Source of the DNA: Adineta ricciae
Lineage: Eukaryota; Rotifera; Eurotatoria; Adinetida; Adinetidae
Direction: 5' to 3'
DNA: 64,000 nt
Assembly: GCA_905250025.1 (NCBI GenBank)
Contig: CAJNOJ010000070.1
Span: 149,186-213,185, forward strand
Below the pieces are notes generated by a model, which saw only the letters and a list, made by a program, of their open reading frames with translations, did no database searches and was not told the origin of the DNA. Of this stretch, positions 11,929 to 22,347 are shown piece by piece (positions within the stretch are counted from its first letter, which is position 1; every line of letters starts with the position of its first letter). The position numbers and the translations under genes are program-made.

Positions 11929-13041
11929 TTAAGACTGATTTCTTGGTTGTAACACAGTTTCAATTTGGTCTGCTACCGTTTGAACTGGATGAACGCTATT
12001 TTGAGGTCGAGGGCGAAAGCATTTCTTTAAATCGGACTGTGTCCTAAAGACATCATAATAAGTTTCCGATGGGTAAACAAACAGGAAGAATGTTGCTGCT
12101 TGAGGAATATAGATAATCAAATTTGCCGCTGTATTAAGTCGTAATAGCCATTTGAGAGAGATATTCACACAAGAGAACTTCAATGTTAGGATCAATTGAG
12201 GTGTAATACAGATCTTCAAATGAGAATTCATGAGTAAGCTTAGGAGAACGAACATACTTACTAGAGAACACGTTGGTGATAGAAAGAGATGACAATGCCG
12301 ACGAAAATGATGTTTCCATTCGATCCAATAACGTCGATGATGAAGTGTCACCCTTCGGCGAGTGATGGACGTTAAAATCAAACAATTCGATAACATATTC
12401 ATTGTAAACGGAACGAACAGATGTATGAATGCGAATACTGTGTTCATTGTTAGCAATGGAGGAGAATATCGAATTTGACAGATGTAGTTTCCCAGTAATA
12501 ATGGATCGGGCAACGAGACACGAGAGATTATTTCATGTACATGCATCAAAGGTATACAGATAAACACCAAAACGATCTGTTTGAACGCTGCTGATTGTGA
12601 ACGGATTTTATTCATAAATACCGTTGCTTCAAATGATTGTAAAGACCGTTGCAAACTGACTAACCCATTCAACCACAGGCAAATTCGAGTAAATATCGAT
12701 GCGATACTCGATACAATAGAACAGATGATCAACGATCCTGCATAATTTAAATTTTCAAGCATTCGAATCAATCGACATTCTAACATAATAATTCCAATGA
12801 TTGAACAGCAGCTATAAGCAATCAAATATATTCCAACAGTTGTTGATCGGATTTGCGCTTGACACAATGTATCAACTGAGAGTATATTCGATACAAGTCC
12901 GAATAAGGACAATGAGGTGATGGAGAAAACATAAGCAAATGTCATCAGTGCTTGTTGATCGATACTTTGAGCGCGAATATCCGATGTTATACCTGAGACC
13001 AGACCAAGAAGAAAAATATTCGTAGAATTGTTACAAGACAT
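11929..13041 (-). CDS. Rhodopsin-like seven-transmembrane receptor, orphan
   Basis: Intronless 370-aa membrane protein with seven hydrophobic segments. TM1 begins near residue 33 (MTFAYVFSITSLSLFGLVSN, with the class A Asn). The end of TM3 reads LWLNGLVSLQRSL in place of the usual DRY, a variant common in expanded bdelloid and nematode orphan GPCR families. A long third loop is rich in His/Arg (RRRVTLHHRRYWIEW), and a TM7-like segment ends in FVYPSETYYDVFR. It lies tail-to-tail with the TRPM gene, 270 bp apart. Ligand unknown; the match is to the fold and topology rather than to a named receptor. Confidence 0.75.
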   Translation of the reverse strand: MSCNNSTNIFLLGLVSGITSDIRAQSIDQQALMTFAYVFSITSLSLFGLVSNILSVDTLCQAQIRSTTVGIYLIAYSCCSIIGIIMLECRLIRMLENLNYAGSLIICSIVSSIASIFTRICLWLNGLVSLQRSLQSFEATVFMNKIRSQSAAFKQIVLVFICIPLMHVHEIISRVSLPDPLLLGNYICQIRYSPPLLTMNTVFAFIHLFVPFTMNMLSNCLILTSITRRRVTLHHRRYWIEWKHHFRRHCHLFLSPTCSLVSMFVLLSLLMNSHLKICITPQLILTLKFSCVNISLKWLLRLNTAANLIIYIPQAATFFLFVYPSETYYDVFRTQSDLKKCFRPRPQNSVHPVQTVADQIETVLQPRNQS

Positions 13042-13623
13042 ACTTGATACTGCGCAAAGAAAGTTCAGAATCTAATATAGCGCACGCTCTTCCAATTCGA
13101 TTGTTTCATGGATTTAAAATGGCGTTTGTTTCCGTGACATATGTCAGGTCCGTATCTTTAATAACGTCCTGAGGATAAGAAAATACAAAAATTTAATGAC
13201 ATTCTACCGTCATCAAAGGAAATTTCCGTGTATTTTTTCATATTCTTTATTGGTCTTATCCTTTTTCTAAACTATTTTTTGTTATGACATAAACAGACGC
13301 AATTTGCGTCAAAAACATTTGAATTAACATTCGTGTCAATGAACTAATCTCTAGTAATGAGTATTCAACTTTGTTCCAAACGAAGAAAAATCGAGGAGCA
13401 TTGTGATCGCCACGGCCCGTATCTCAAGATACTCCTGGACATGTTATCGATAAATTTCCGCTAGAGCAACTTGTAATTTCAGACGATGCGAACAGGCGTT
13501 CGGAAGACTCGAATGTAAATCGATACCGCTGATAAAAACTACGGTTAATTTTAGTTTTTTCGTCTGAGTTGAAACTGACTTCGAAATTCATTTCATCATT
13601 TTCTTCTCTTTTTCGCACAGGCA
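13042..13623. other. Divergent intergenic gap
   Basis: About 580 bp between the divergent GPCR and small secreted-protein gene. No credible coding sequence or RNA seen; likely holds both promoters. Confidence 0.4.
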
Positions 13624-14261
13624 ATGTCTATGGTTAAGAGCACGCTGTTCTTCTGTATCTTATTGATTACAGGTAGATAATTCGCCTTGTGCAGATAAAA
13701 ATACGTTAAAATGTCTAAATTTAGTTATCGATAGTCGAGCAATTCGTGATCGACGACAAATTCAATCCCGACAGACCGGCCAAGACGTGAGTAACTTTAT
13801 ATCGAGTGGCTTCAACACCATTCGTGATACAGTCTCACCGGCAGCTGGCTATACTTTCGATCAAGCTTCTCAACTTTGGAATCGTTACAAACCAAACATT
13901 AACCAAGGAATCAATCAAATTGGTCAAACATGGAATCAGTACAAGCAACAAGTAAATCAAGGTTGGAATCGATTTTCTCAAAATTTCTATCCATCATATG
14001 ACTATCAAAACTACGGATATAATCGTAAGTTCTCTATGCTAGTATTTCAAATTTTCTTTTCATCTATTTATAGAGTATGGTTATAATCCTCAACAATATC
14101 CTGCTTATTACAATATGCCACCGAACTATGATGGACAGAGAGCTTATCCGACATACAATACCGGAAATCAATGGTATCAAAATTATGGTCCTCAACAACG
14201 TTCAAATGGATTTGTTCCACCTATAAATCCATATCAGCGATCAGCAGTACGTCGTCGTTGA
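13624..14261 (+). CDS. Small secreted Gln/Asn/Tyr-rich protein
   Basis: Three exons (13624-13672, 13725-14024, 14074-14261) give 178 aa. Residues 1-22 are a signal peptide (MSMVKSTLFFCILLITVIDS followed by RA). The mature part has a short basic stretch (RDRRQIQSRQ), then a repetitive central region with the motif W-N-x-Y-x-x-x-x-N-Q-G repeated about three times, and a Tyr/Pro/Asn/Gln-rich tail (YGYNPQQYPAYYNMPPNYDG) ending in RRR. No enzyme domain is visible. Composition suggests a structural extracellular or matrix protein, or a low-complexity protein prone to self-association; this is inference. I know no named family for it. Confidence 0.75.
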
Positions 14262-14859
14262 TTCAGACAGTGAAATTTTCATTTAGAATTACACGTATTA
14301 GTTTTATAGTTTTCTGATCTCAATCGTATTCGGTGAATTTTAAATTCATCTGACACCGTTTTATTCCGTCATAACAATTTTTTCATCGTCATTTCGATGC
14401 AAAAAATGTGACATGACTTGATTTTTCTTTTTTTCGTTCAAGGTAAATAAACAATTAGACGCAATATGTTCTCTTACCGTTTGATTCAATAGCGCATGTT
14501 TGAAGAGCAGAAAAAAAAACTAAATATCTACCTAAAATATCACCTGATTGCATAACTATTTATATTTTTGCGTTAGTGTCTCCATTCCCATGCAATCAAT
14601 CAAGCTGATTCTTTGCTTATGAGGAACGAAGAAACGCACGTGTAATTATCATTAGATTGTCTATGTTGATTTGTTTTTCATTTCAAGCGTGAGCATCAAC
14701 ATCGAACGAAATAAGCAATAACAAAAAAGCATACTATGAAAAGAAGAGAACCGATGACACATTCCTCTTTTCTCGCTTCACATTGACGAAACATACATTT
14801 TCGACAGGTAATCACGAGAAGCCAAGCTTTGGACTCGACAAAACTCATTGATAGACAAT
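14262..14859. other. Intergenic gap
   Basis: About 600 bp with an AATAAA-like signal near 14445 for the upstream gene. A CAG/GT pair near 14805 could be a 5' UTR splice or trans-splice acceptor for the next gene. No coding sequence seen. Confidence 0.35.
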
Positions 14860-17800
14860 ATGATGCTCATTTGTTACGATGAAAATCACCGATTCGACGA
14901 CGAATTTATTAATCAACTGCGACAAATCAACGATCATGTCGTGGTTTACTTCGATTCACAGTCGTGTTTAGATTCCATTGTATCAAAAGAAAAGCAAACC
15001 ATTTTCTTAATCGTTTCTGATTTAACCACTCCGCAAATCTTCTTACATGAAAAGATCACCATGGTGTTTGTCTTCTCGTCTGGTGTAGAACAGGATGAAC
15101 ATCTCAATGATAAGAATTCCAAGATTATCGGCGTTTATGATGAATTGGAAGCTTTAAAGTCAGCTATTGAACATTTCGAAAAACAAATACCAAGTTGGTG
15201 CTTTTTCGATCAGGATGATTATGCAGCACGAGATTTGTCAAGACAATCGAGTCGTTTTCTTTGGCTTCAGACTTTACACGATGTTCTACTACATTTTCCC
15301 ACTGACGAATATGCAAAAAAACAAATGATTTATGCAATGCGTCATCACTATCAACATAACTCGGATGTACTTTCGACAATAGACGAGTTTGAATCGAAGT
15401 ATCGCTCGAACGAAGCAATTGATTGGTTTATAAAGCATTCCTTTCTTCGAAAGATCATTCATAACGCCTTGAAAATCGAAGATAATGACCAGCTTTATCA
15501 ATTACGATATTTTCTACGTGATCTAATTGATCGTTTAGTCTCCGAACATGAAGCCAATAAAGAAAATCTCACTGTTTATCATCAAGTTAATTTGTCTGCT
15601 GAAGAACGCGAACAGTTGAAGAATAATAAAGGCAAACTTCTCTCTCCAAAACAATTTCTCATCGCTTCACGAGTTCGCCCATCAACTATCACTGGTACAA
15701 TTTTTCAAATCGAATGTCACATAAACAACGTCACTTTCGCTCATCGCGATGACAAAGTTCTCTTTGATTGCAATGCAACATTTCGTATCGAATCCATTGA
15801 TCGAGACAAAGAAATCAAATTGATTGCAGTCAATGATGGAAAACGAATTCTACAGCAATACATCGACGACACTCATCGTCAAATTGAAAATTTAAGTCTT
15901 CCAATTATCTTCGGTCGTTTAATCTCAGATATGGGTCAATGGAATCAATCACAGCACTACTTCGAACACTTACTGACTGATTTGTCTCATGAAGATGTAC
16001 CTGGGATTGAACACAGTCTCGGACAGGCCCATCACTGGAAAGGAGAATGGATTGAAGGACGAAAATATTATGATCGTGCTTATAAACACATGATCGAATC
16101 GGAGCCGAGCCGAGAGAAAGACTCCGCAGATGTGTTATCAAATATCGGCGAAATTTTACACTTAGAAGGCAAGTACGAGGAAGCGCATGATATTCATCAA
16201 CGAGCATTAACTATTCGAAAAAAATACTACCATCCAGATCATGTACATATAGCAGGAAGCTTAGAAAATATCGCCTTGATCTACCATCAACAATTAAAAT
16301 ATGATGAAGCATTGAAATATCTTCGTCAAGCTTTGACTATCCGACAGAATTATTACGGTTCATTACATATTGACGTAGCGATATGTTTAACAAATATTGG
16401 TTGTATTTATACCGATCAAGGTAAATATAAAGATGCATTAGAATATCATCAACAGGCAATGTCAATCTATGACAAGTATTACCAGTCTGATCATGTTTTC
16501 ATTGCATCGACATTAAATAACATTGTCGATGTTTTATACCGACAGGAAAAGTACGATGAAGCAACAAGTCTCATACAGAAAGCATTGCTTATCCAAAAGA
16601 AGTACTACCCGTCTGGTCATATCGAATTGGCGACTAGTTTAAGTAATATGGGTAATATTAAATATGGACTTGGTAAGTATGTCGAGTCATTAGAGCTTCA
16701 TCAGCAAGTTTTAGCCATTCAAATGAAATATTACACATCTGATCATATAAGTATAGCGTGTACATTGAATAATATTGCTTACATACTTCTAAATGGTCAT
16801 GAAAATTATGATGAATCGTTGAATTTCAATCGCCGTGCTTTGAAAATTCAACAGACATGTTATCCGTCATTTCTCGGTCACATAGCTCAAAGTTTAATCT
16901 ATATCGGAAGCAATTTAAGCAAACAAGGCAAAGTCGAAGAAGCACTTGATCATTACAAGCAAGCACTGGCCATGCACGAACAGTATTATGCACCCGATAA
17001 CATTAATATTGCGCACAGTCTTGCTAATATTGGAAATATTCTTAGCGATCACGGCGATTACGACCAAGCACTCGGATATCATCAACGTGCAATTGAAATC
17101 TACAAAAAATCACATCCAGCTGACTACACATATCATGCTAGTAGTTTAAATGATATTGGCAAGATTCTTTATCGTTTAGGTCGATACAGTAAAGCATTTG
17201 ACAATCATGAGAAGGCCTTGGAATTGCAACAGAAATATTACAAAACGGATAATGCGCATACAGCAAATAGTTTGAACCATATGGGTATTGTTCGTTATGG
17301 TGAAGGTAAATACGATGAAGCGATCACTTATTATCAACAAGCTTTACATGTTTATGAAACCTATTCTCCATCACGTCAAACAGACATCGCTACGATCTTG
17401 AGTAACATTGGACGTAGTTACAATCATCAGGACAAATATGATCAAGCATTTGAATACCAACAACGCGCGTTACGTATTCGTGAAACTTCATCTTCGTCAG
17501 CCTATATGAATATCGCGGATAGTTTTAATCATTTAGGTAACATTCGTGTCAATCAAGAAAACTACAGTGAAGCAATTGATTTCTATGTACGTGCATTGAA
17601 TATCTACGAAAAATATTATCCGGCACGTTATTCCGATCTGGCCACAACTCTGAACAATATTAGTAATGCATTTTACAAATGTGGCAAGGATCAAGAAGCG
17701 TTCGACTACCAACAACGTGCGCTAGCTATTCGTGAGAAGTATTTTCCGAATTCTTATGCTGATATAGCTGTGGGTCTCAACCATATGGGTAATATACGAA

Positions 17801-18960
17801 TTAGTCAAGAGAACTATCCTGAATCACTTGGATATTACTATCAAGCATTGAATATTTATGAACAACATTTATCATCACGACAGACTGATATGGCAACAAC
17901 ACTCAGTAATATTGGAAATGCGTTACATAAATGCGGACGATATGATGAAGCGTTCGAATATCAACAACGCGCGTTACATATTCGAGAAAATCATTGTCCG
18001 ACAGCTTATATCGACATTGCGATCAGTTATAATCATATGGGTATTATTCGTATTGCTCAAGATAAACATAATGAAGCGATTGAATTCTACAAAAAAGCTT
18101 TAGCCATCTTCGAAACACATTGTCCAACACGTCAAGCTGATATTGCAACAACGATTAGTAACATCAGTAATGCTCTGTATAAATGTGAACGATTTGACGA
18201 AGCATACGAATATCAACAGCGTGCTTTACATATTCGAGAAATGTATTGTTCATCGGGTTATTTGAATCTTGCTGATAGTTACAATCATATGGGTAATATC
18301 CGACGAGGACAAGGACAATATGTTGAAGCAGTTAACTATCATCATCGAGCACTGGCTATATATGAAAAATATCTCTCGAATCGATACGCTGATGTCGCAG
18401 TTATCTATAGTTTGATTGGGAGTAGTTTAAGTCGGCAGGAAAAGTACGATGAATCCTTCGATTATTACAAACGTGCATTGACTATCTACGAAACATATTA
18501 TCCGACTGATCATTTTGAGATCGCTCGATATTTACAATGGATTGGTTTAATTTGCTATACAAAGTCAGATTTCGATCGAGCAATTGAATATTATGAAAAA
18601 TGCCTTCATGTTCGCCAGATTTGTTTGTCCCAAGAGCACGCTTCGATTATTGAAACACTTCAAACATTGAGCGACATACAACGTGTACGTGGCGAGCATA
18701 ATCTGTCGTTAATCTATGAAATGAAATGTTTCCTGATACGTGAACAAGTTCTCATGCCAAATCATGAAGATCTAGGCAAGAGTTTATCGAGTATAGGTGG
18801 TTGCTATGAACGCCTTCGTCATTTGAAATTGGCATTGAGTTACTATAAACAAGCACTGGATATCTATGAACAATGTGTACCTGATTCAAATCAAGATCGA
18901 CAAATCATTAGTTATAAAGTTCAACGGCTTTCGGAAGAAATCAACGAAACTGAAATTTAG
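14860..18960 (+). CDS. Giant TPR protein with catalytically dead ART-like domain
   Basis: Intronless, 1366 aa from the ATG at 14860; the open frame extends slightly upstream from a TTG but has no ATG there. Residues 1-110 match the N-terminal alpha/beta domain of the gene at 3566 (MMLICYDENHRF, IFLIVSDLTT, MVFVFSSG, KIIGVYDELEAL). Residues about 135-330 align with its ART domain but have lost the active site: the Arg of YRGQ is His241, the Ser of FLSTT is not conserved (FLIASR), and ExE is Asp297-Asp-Lys299. From about residue 350 to the end run roughly 22-24 kinesin-light-chain-type TPRs of 42 aa (LSNIGNALHKCGRYDEAFEYQQRAL pattern split across units). It is probably a cytoplasmic protein-binding scaffold; loss of ADP-ribosylation is inferred. 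Confidence 0.85.
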   Translation: MMLICYDENHRFDDEFINQLRQINDHVVVYFDSQSCLDSIVSKEKQTIFLIVSDLTTPQIFLHEKITMVFVFSSGVEQDEHLNDKNSKIIGVYDELEALKSAIEHFEKQIPSWCFFDQDDYAARDLSRQSSRFLWLQTLHDVLLHFPTDEYAKKQMIYAMRHHYQHNSDVLSTIDEFESKYRSNEAIDWFIKHSFLRKIIHNALKIEDNDQLYQLRYFLRDLIDRLVSEHEANKENLTVYHQVNLSAEEREQLKNNKGKLLSPKQFLIASRVRPSTITGTIFQIECHINNVTFAHRDDKVLFDCNATFRIESIDRDKEIKLIAVNDGKRILQQYIDDTHRQIENLSLPIIFGRLISDMGQWNQSQHYFEHLLTDLSHEDVPGIEHSLGQAHHWKGEWIEGRKYYDRAYKHMIESEPSREKDSADVLSNIGEILHLEGKYEEAHDIHQRALTIRKKYYHPDHVHIAGSLENIALIYHQQLKYDEALKYLRQALTIRQNYYGSLHIDVAICLTNIGCIYTDQGKYKDALEYHQQAMSIYDKYYQSDHVFIASTLNNIVDVLYRQEKYDEATSLIQKALLIQKKYYPSGHIELATSLSNMGNIKYGLGKYVESLELHQQVLAIQMKYYTSDHISIACTLNNIAYILLNGHENYDESLNFNRRALKIQQTCYPSFLGHIAQSLIYIGSNLSKQGKVEEALDHYKQALAMHEQYYAPDNINIAHSLANIGNILSDHGDYDQALGYHQRAIEIYKKSHPADYTYHASSLNDIGKILYRLGRYSKAFDNHEKALELQQKYYKTDNAHTANSLNHMGIVRYGEGKYDEAITYYQQALHVYETYSPSRQTDIATILSNIGRSYNHQDKYDQAFEYQQRALRIRETSSSSAYMNIADSFNHLGNIRVNQENYSEAIDFYVRALNIYEKYYPARYSDLATTLNNISNAFYKCGKDQEAFDYQQRALAIREKYFPNSYADIAVGLNHMGNIRISQENYPESLGYYYQALNIYEQHLSSRQTDMATTLSNIGNALHKCGRYDEAFEYQQRALHIRENHCPTAYIDIAISYNHMGIIRIAQDKHNEAIEFYKKALAIFETHCPTRQADIATTISNISNALYKCERFDEAYEYQQRALHIREMYCSSGYLNLADSYNHMGNIRRGQGQYVEAVNYHHRALAIYEKYLSNRYADVAVIYSLIGSSLSRQEKYDESFDYYKRALTIYETYYPTDHFEIARYLQWIGLICYTKSDFDRAIEYYEKCLHVRQICLSQEHASIIETLQTLSDIQRVRGEHNLSLIYEMKCFLIREQVLMPNHEDLGKSLSSIGGCYERLRHLKLALSYYKQALDIYEQCVPDSNQDRQIISYKVQRLSEEINETEI
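17389..18396 (+). repeat. Four 252-bp higher-order units inside the TPR array
   Basis: Within the TPR gene, pairs of 42-codon TPRs form a two-TPR unit that recurs exactly every 252 bp. The equivalent Ala codon of the motif (I/M/L)AT(I/T)(L/I)(S/N)NI falls at 17389, 17641, 17893 and 18145. Odd TPRs carry KCG.YDEAFEYQQRAL and even TPRs carry NHMGNIR..Q. This indicates recent duplication of TPR pairs by unequal exchange or replication slippage. Confidence 0.85.
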
Positions 18961-19247
18961 AGATATAATAAACTTATATATCATTGTCTTTCATTATGGA
19001 TTATATCCTAAGAAACTTTGTGCAATTCGACGATCGAGGAAGTTTTTTTTTTTGTTTTATGCAAATAAATTATTTCTTTTTCTATATAGTTTGAAGTTAT
19101 ACGAGATAATATGTGTGTGCAGTGTGTCGATATCAGACTCATGGAGATAACTTGGTTTGAGATGATGATAAATCTGTTTCTTCTATATAACACGATAGTT
19201 TTGAAACAACGAGGTAGACTTTCATACTCACGATTGTATAGAAAATA

Positions 19248-21368
19248 ATGACATTCGGAGTAGTGAAACTCGTCGTTTTTGCTTTAGCCTTGATAATGAC
19301 AGCGGCAACAAATATTTTACAGTACGATTTACGTCCTTCAACGAAACTATCTCTTGATGATATCTATGAGTATGCTCATTTGCTAGGTGCATTGAGTGGA
19401 TTAGCGAATCGTGATGCGCCAAGACTTTTCACAATCTATGGTGATTCCGATATCCGTTGGTTGTCATATATGTCTTCGATTGATTGGCCTGAAGATGCAA
19501 ATTATACTGTAATATCATCAATAGTTGATCTTGTTCGGTATTTCTCAGATGATATCAAAGGTGTAGTTCTCTATGATCCCAATGTTCCTGCAACTTCGAA
19601 TTTAGCATCGACTGCATCGGGTGTTTATAATCTTCTTCCGATTTGTTATCGGCCGACGTCCGATTCTTTATATACGCAACTCGTTCAATCCGGTCCTCGA
19701 TTACCTGTACAAGTAAATTTTGTCAATATGTTTAGTGGTAATGTAACTGGCAGTGCGAAGACGGATGCATATGTTTGGGCAGCTGAACATTTTCTAGCTA
19801 GTCGTCTTGCCGACGGTACTCACCTTGGCTATTATATCGATAAATGGTGGTCTCAATCTTCCAAAGCACCTCAAGCAGTGTTTGAAAGTTTAGCAATAAA
19901 TCACGACTGGATTGTTAAAAATCGTGGATTTGTTTTTGACTTGTCGCCATGGGATGACGAAGCACCGAATGATGATCCACATCAGCCAGTTGGAAATGAT
20001 TACAAAGCATTGATAGCTATCTTACAGAAAGCATATCAACAACATAATGGGACGAAGTTTAGTACTGTTAGTGGATTTGTACCATGGCTCTTTAAATACG
20101 TTGATGAAAAACATGGCGGCGTGCCATCGGAATGGCGTATGGCACATGTAATGTCTGCATTTAATGTGATTATCGATGCAGATGCTTGTTGTCTCGATAG
20201 TTTTGCCAATGCTGCTTTCTATAGTCATTATGCATCGAATCAAACTCAAAGACGCTTTGTTCAAAATTCCTTCCCGTCTCGTGAAGAATTGATCGAACGA
20301 GGACTTTTGAATGAGGAGAATATTGTCACGAATAGAACGTATATTCTCTACTATGGAGGTGATTACGATTCAGCGGCATGGTTTGCTAATGAATTTAAAA
20401 ATCTTTGGGACGATCCAAAACGAGGAAGTGTGCCCGTTGCATGGGCAGTGAATCCGAATCTTTACGATCGATTCCCATTGCTGCATTCTTATCTATATCG
20501 AACTCGTACGGCAAATGATTTCTTTGTTAGTGGAGATTCCGGTTCAGGTTATTTGAATCCGACGCAATTGTTTGAACCACGTATGTTCTCTGGTTTACCT
20601 CGAGCTGATGCTCTCTGGATTGATCGGAATCGTTACTATTTTAACAAGTTCAACATTAAACATACCGGTTTCGTTATCAATGGCGATGCTGGCCCGTTAA
20701 CCAATCAGTCTGATCTGATGTATACAAAATTTAGTCCGCTTGGTTTTACACGTCAACAAGGTTATACTACATTGGGTGAAACAGCATTGATTCCAGGAAC
20801 GAGAGTACCAAGCTTTACTGAAACAGATCTTATCGATGGTTCCGAAGTGCAACAAATTCTGTCATGTTACAGATCACAAACGGTAAGATTCGTCGTTTTC
20901 CGAGGCGTTCTTCGAAGTGCAACAAATTATGCAAATATCACAGAAAATGTAGAAAAGCTTCAACCAAATATCACGTTTGTTGATCCCTATACATTCGCTC
21001 TATTAGCGCGAATCTATCTAAGTAAAGATCCGACGGTAAACAATGATCTTGTTTCATATGTAGATGACAATTTACCACGAGTCGTACGGAATGGTGATAT
21101 TATAACTGCAAACTTTTCAATAAGAAATGAAGGCTGGAATACATTGAACAATCTTCGTTTGAAATTAATATTCGTCTGTAATATGACCTATGTTTTCGAT
21201 TGGAATACTGAAATCAAACATGGTGATATTCAAACCGCATCTTATCAATTTCAAGTGGAATGCGAACAACCGGGAGGATATCAAGTGATCTATCAACTGT
21301 TTCGAGATGAGACATCCTTTGAAGAGTATGGAAATGTACCATGGATAAGTTCGGCACAATTAATTTAA
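19248..21368 (+). CDS. Secreted GxGYxYP-type putative glycoside hydrolase
   Basis: Intronless, 706 aa, with an N-terminal signal peptide (about 21 residues, VVKLVVFALALIMTAATN). The body resembles the GxGYxYP family of putative glycoside hydrolases: an N-terminal segment (DDIYEYAHLLGALSGLANRD, PRLFTIYGDSD), then YILYYGGDYDSAAWF, the PVAWAVNPNL stretch and SGDSGSGYLNP. The last is the signature loop with Asn where the family name has Tyr. The C-terminal about 100 residues look like a beta-sandwich (NFSIRNEGWNTLNNLRLKL). The family is mainly bacterial with scattered protist and fungal members, so with no introns and a secreted enzyme form, horizontal acquisition is plausible but unproven. Substrate unknown. 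It starts 287 bp after the TPR gene, same strand. Confidence 0.8.
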   Translation: MTFGVVKLVVFALALIMTAATNILQYDLRPSTKLSLDDIYEYAHLLGALSGLANRDAPRLFTIYGDSDIRWLSYMSSIDWPEDANYTVISSIVDLVRYFSDDIKGVVLYDPNVPATSNLASTASGVYNLLPICYRPTSDSLYTQLVQSGPRLPVQVNFVNMFSGNVTGSAKTDAYVWAAEHFLASRLADGTHLGYYIDKWWSQSSKAPQAVFESLAINHDWIVKNRGFVFDLSPWDDEAPNDDPHQPVGNDYKALIAILQKAYQQHNGTKFSTVSGFVPWLFKYVDEKHGGVPSEWRMAHVMSAFNVIIDADACCLDSFANAAFYSHYASNQTQRRFVQNSFPSREELIERGLLNEENIVTNRTYILYYGGDYDSAAWFANEFKNLWDDPKRGSVPVAWAVNPNLYDRFPLLHSYLYRTRTANDFFVSGDSGSGYLNPTQLFEPRMFSGLPRADALWIDRNRYYFNKFNIKHTGFVINGDAGPLTNQSDLMYTKFSPLGFTRQQGYTTLGETALIPGTRVPSFTETDLIDGSEVQQILSCYRSQTVRFVVFRGVLRSATNYANITENVEKLQPNITFVDPYTFALLARIYLSKDPTVNNDLVSYVDDNLPRVVRNGDIITANFSIRNEGWNTLNNLRLKLIFVCNMTYVFDWNTEIKHGDIQTASYQFQVECEQPGGYQVIYQLFRDETSFEEYGNVPWISSAQLI

Positions 21369-21415
21369 CTCGATTACTTTATTTTAGAAAAAATATAATC
21401 GAATAAAATGCGTTT

Positions 21416-22111
21416 TTAGCCGAGACGTATTGTTCCACAAGCAATAGATGTACCAGCGTTTCTATAAAGATGAAGATTATTTGTGTAGAGTATCACTCGA
21501 ATTCCTTACCCTGTTGTATTACTTTGACCTTTGCCTGTATGGCCACCATCGTCAGTTAAATTATGTATCATTAAGGGTAAACCAAGAACATTTGTTAAGT
21601 TGTTATAAGTACCGAGAGACATATAATGGTCAACTAATCCAACATAAGCTCGACCAGTCTCATCTGTTTGAATATTACCCAGATCACCGATATGTCGCTG
21701 TGTGATTGGATCTCTAGGCATTCCATGCGATACATCTATAATTGATAGATTATTTCGGCATAGATTTTTTGTAAAATGAACCTACTGTATGGATTAAAAT
21801 GTGCACCACCAGCTGTACAATTATGACTATCGTCAATAGGTTTGGAATGTATATGAAACCCCTATAATAGACACAGATCATCTTCCAGTTAGTTATGTGG
21901 ATAGTAGATTTACTAAAACCGACGAAGGTCTTAAACGATTGACGGAGCCGGAAATAACAACACCAAAAGGTTGCTCTTCCATATAAAAATTAACTTCTCC
22001 CATGTACTCATTTGTCCCTGATAGATACATCTGGGCATTTGCGTGTATCGATTGGTCGGCTGTATTGATTAGAGCGAACATGAATATCGCAACAACGAAA
22101 ATAACCTTCAT
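21416..22111 (-). CDS. Secreted Cu/Zn superoxide dismutase
   Basis: Converts superoxide to oxygen and hydrogen peroxide outside the cell. Four exons: 22111-21920, 21861-21786, 21735-21510 and 21461-21416; total 179 aa. A signal peptide occupies about residues 1-20 (MKVIFVVAIFMFALINTADQ). Metal ligands are present: His-x-His in GFHIHS, His in AGGAHFNP, His in VSHGMPRD, His and Asp in RHIGDLG, and His in LMIHN. The disulfide pair is Cys in NCTAGG and Cys in IACG. One departure: the position of active-site Arg143 (NAGSRLACG in vertebrate SOD1) reads NAGTSIACG, so Ser replaces Arg. It is convergent with the GxGYxYP gene, only 47 bp apart. Confidence 0.92.
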
Positions 22112-22347
22112 CTCTTCGAATCCGTAAAGTGCGACGCTGTAATGCTCAAGAAATATGTAAAAGAATAATGACTATGCGAAACTATCTTATCTGATAGCTT
22201 GAATGAGAAAAAAAATAGAACAGAAAAGAGTAGTAATGGCGATAGCGAAATAAACTTTTATTTGATATGTTTATCAGGAATGAAGCGCATTAGTTCTTCG
22301 CTTTGATAGTTGACTTGGTATAGCAATTATGCAAGATAAAAGTTCGT

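Noticed and set aside
14848..14859. TTG-initiated extension of the TPR gene
   Set aside because: Eukaryotic start at TTG unlikely; an ATG follows immediately at 14860 and the homologous domain begins there.
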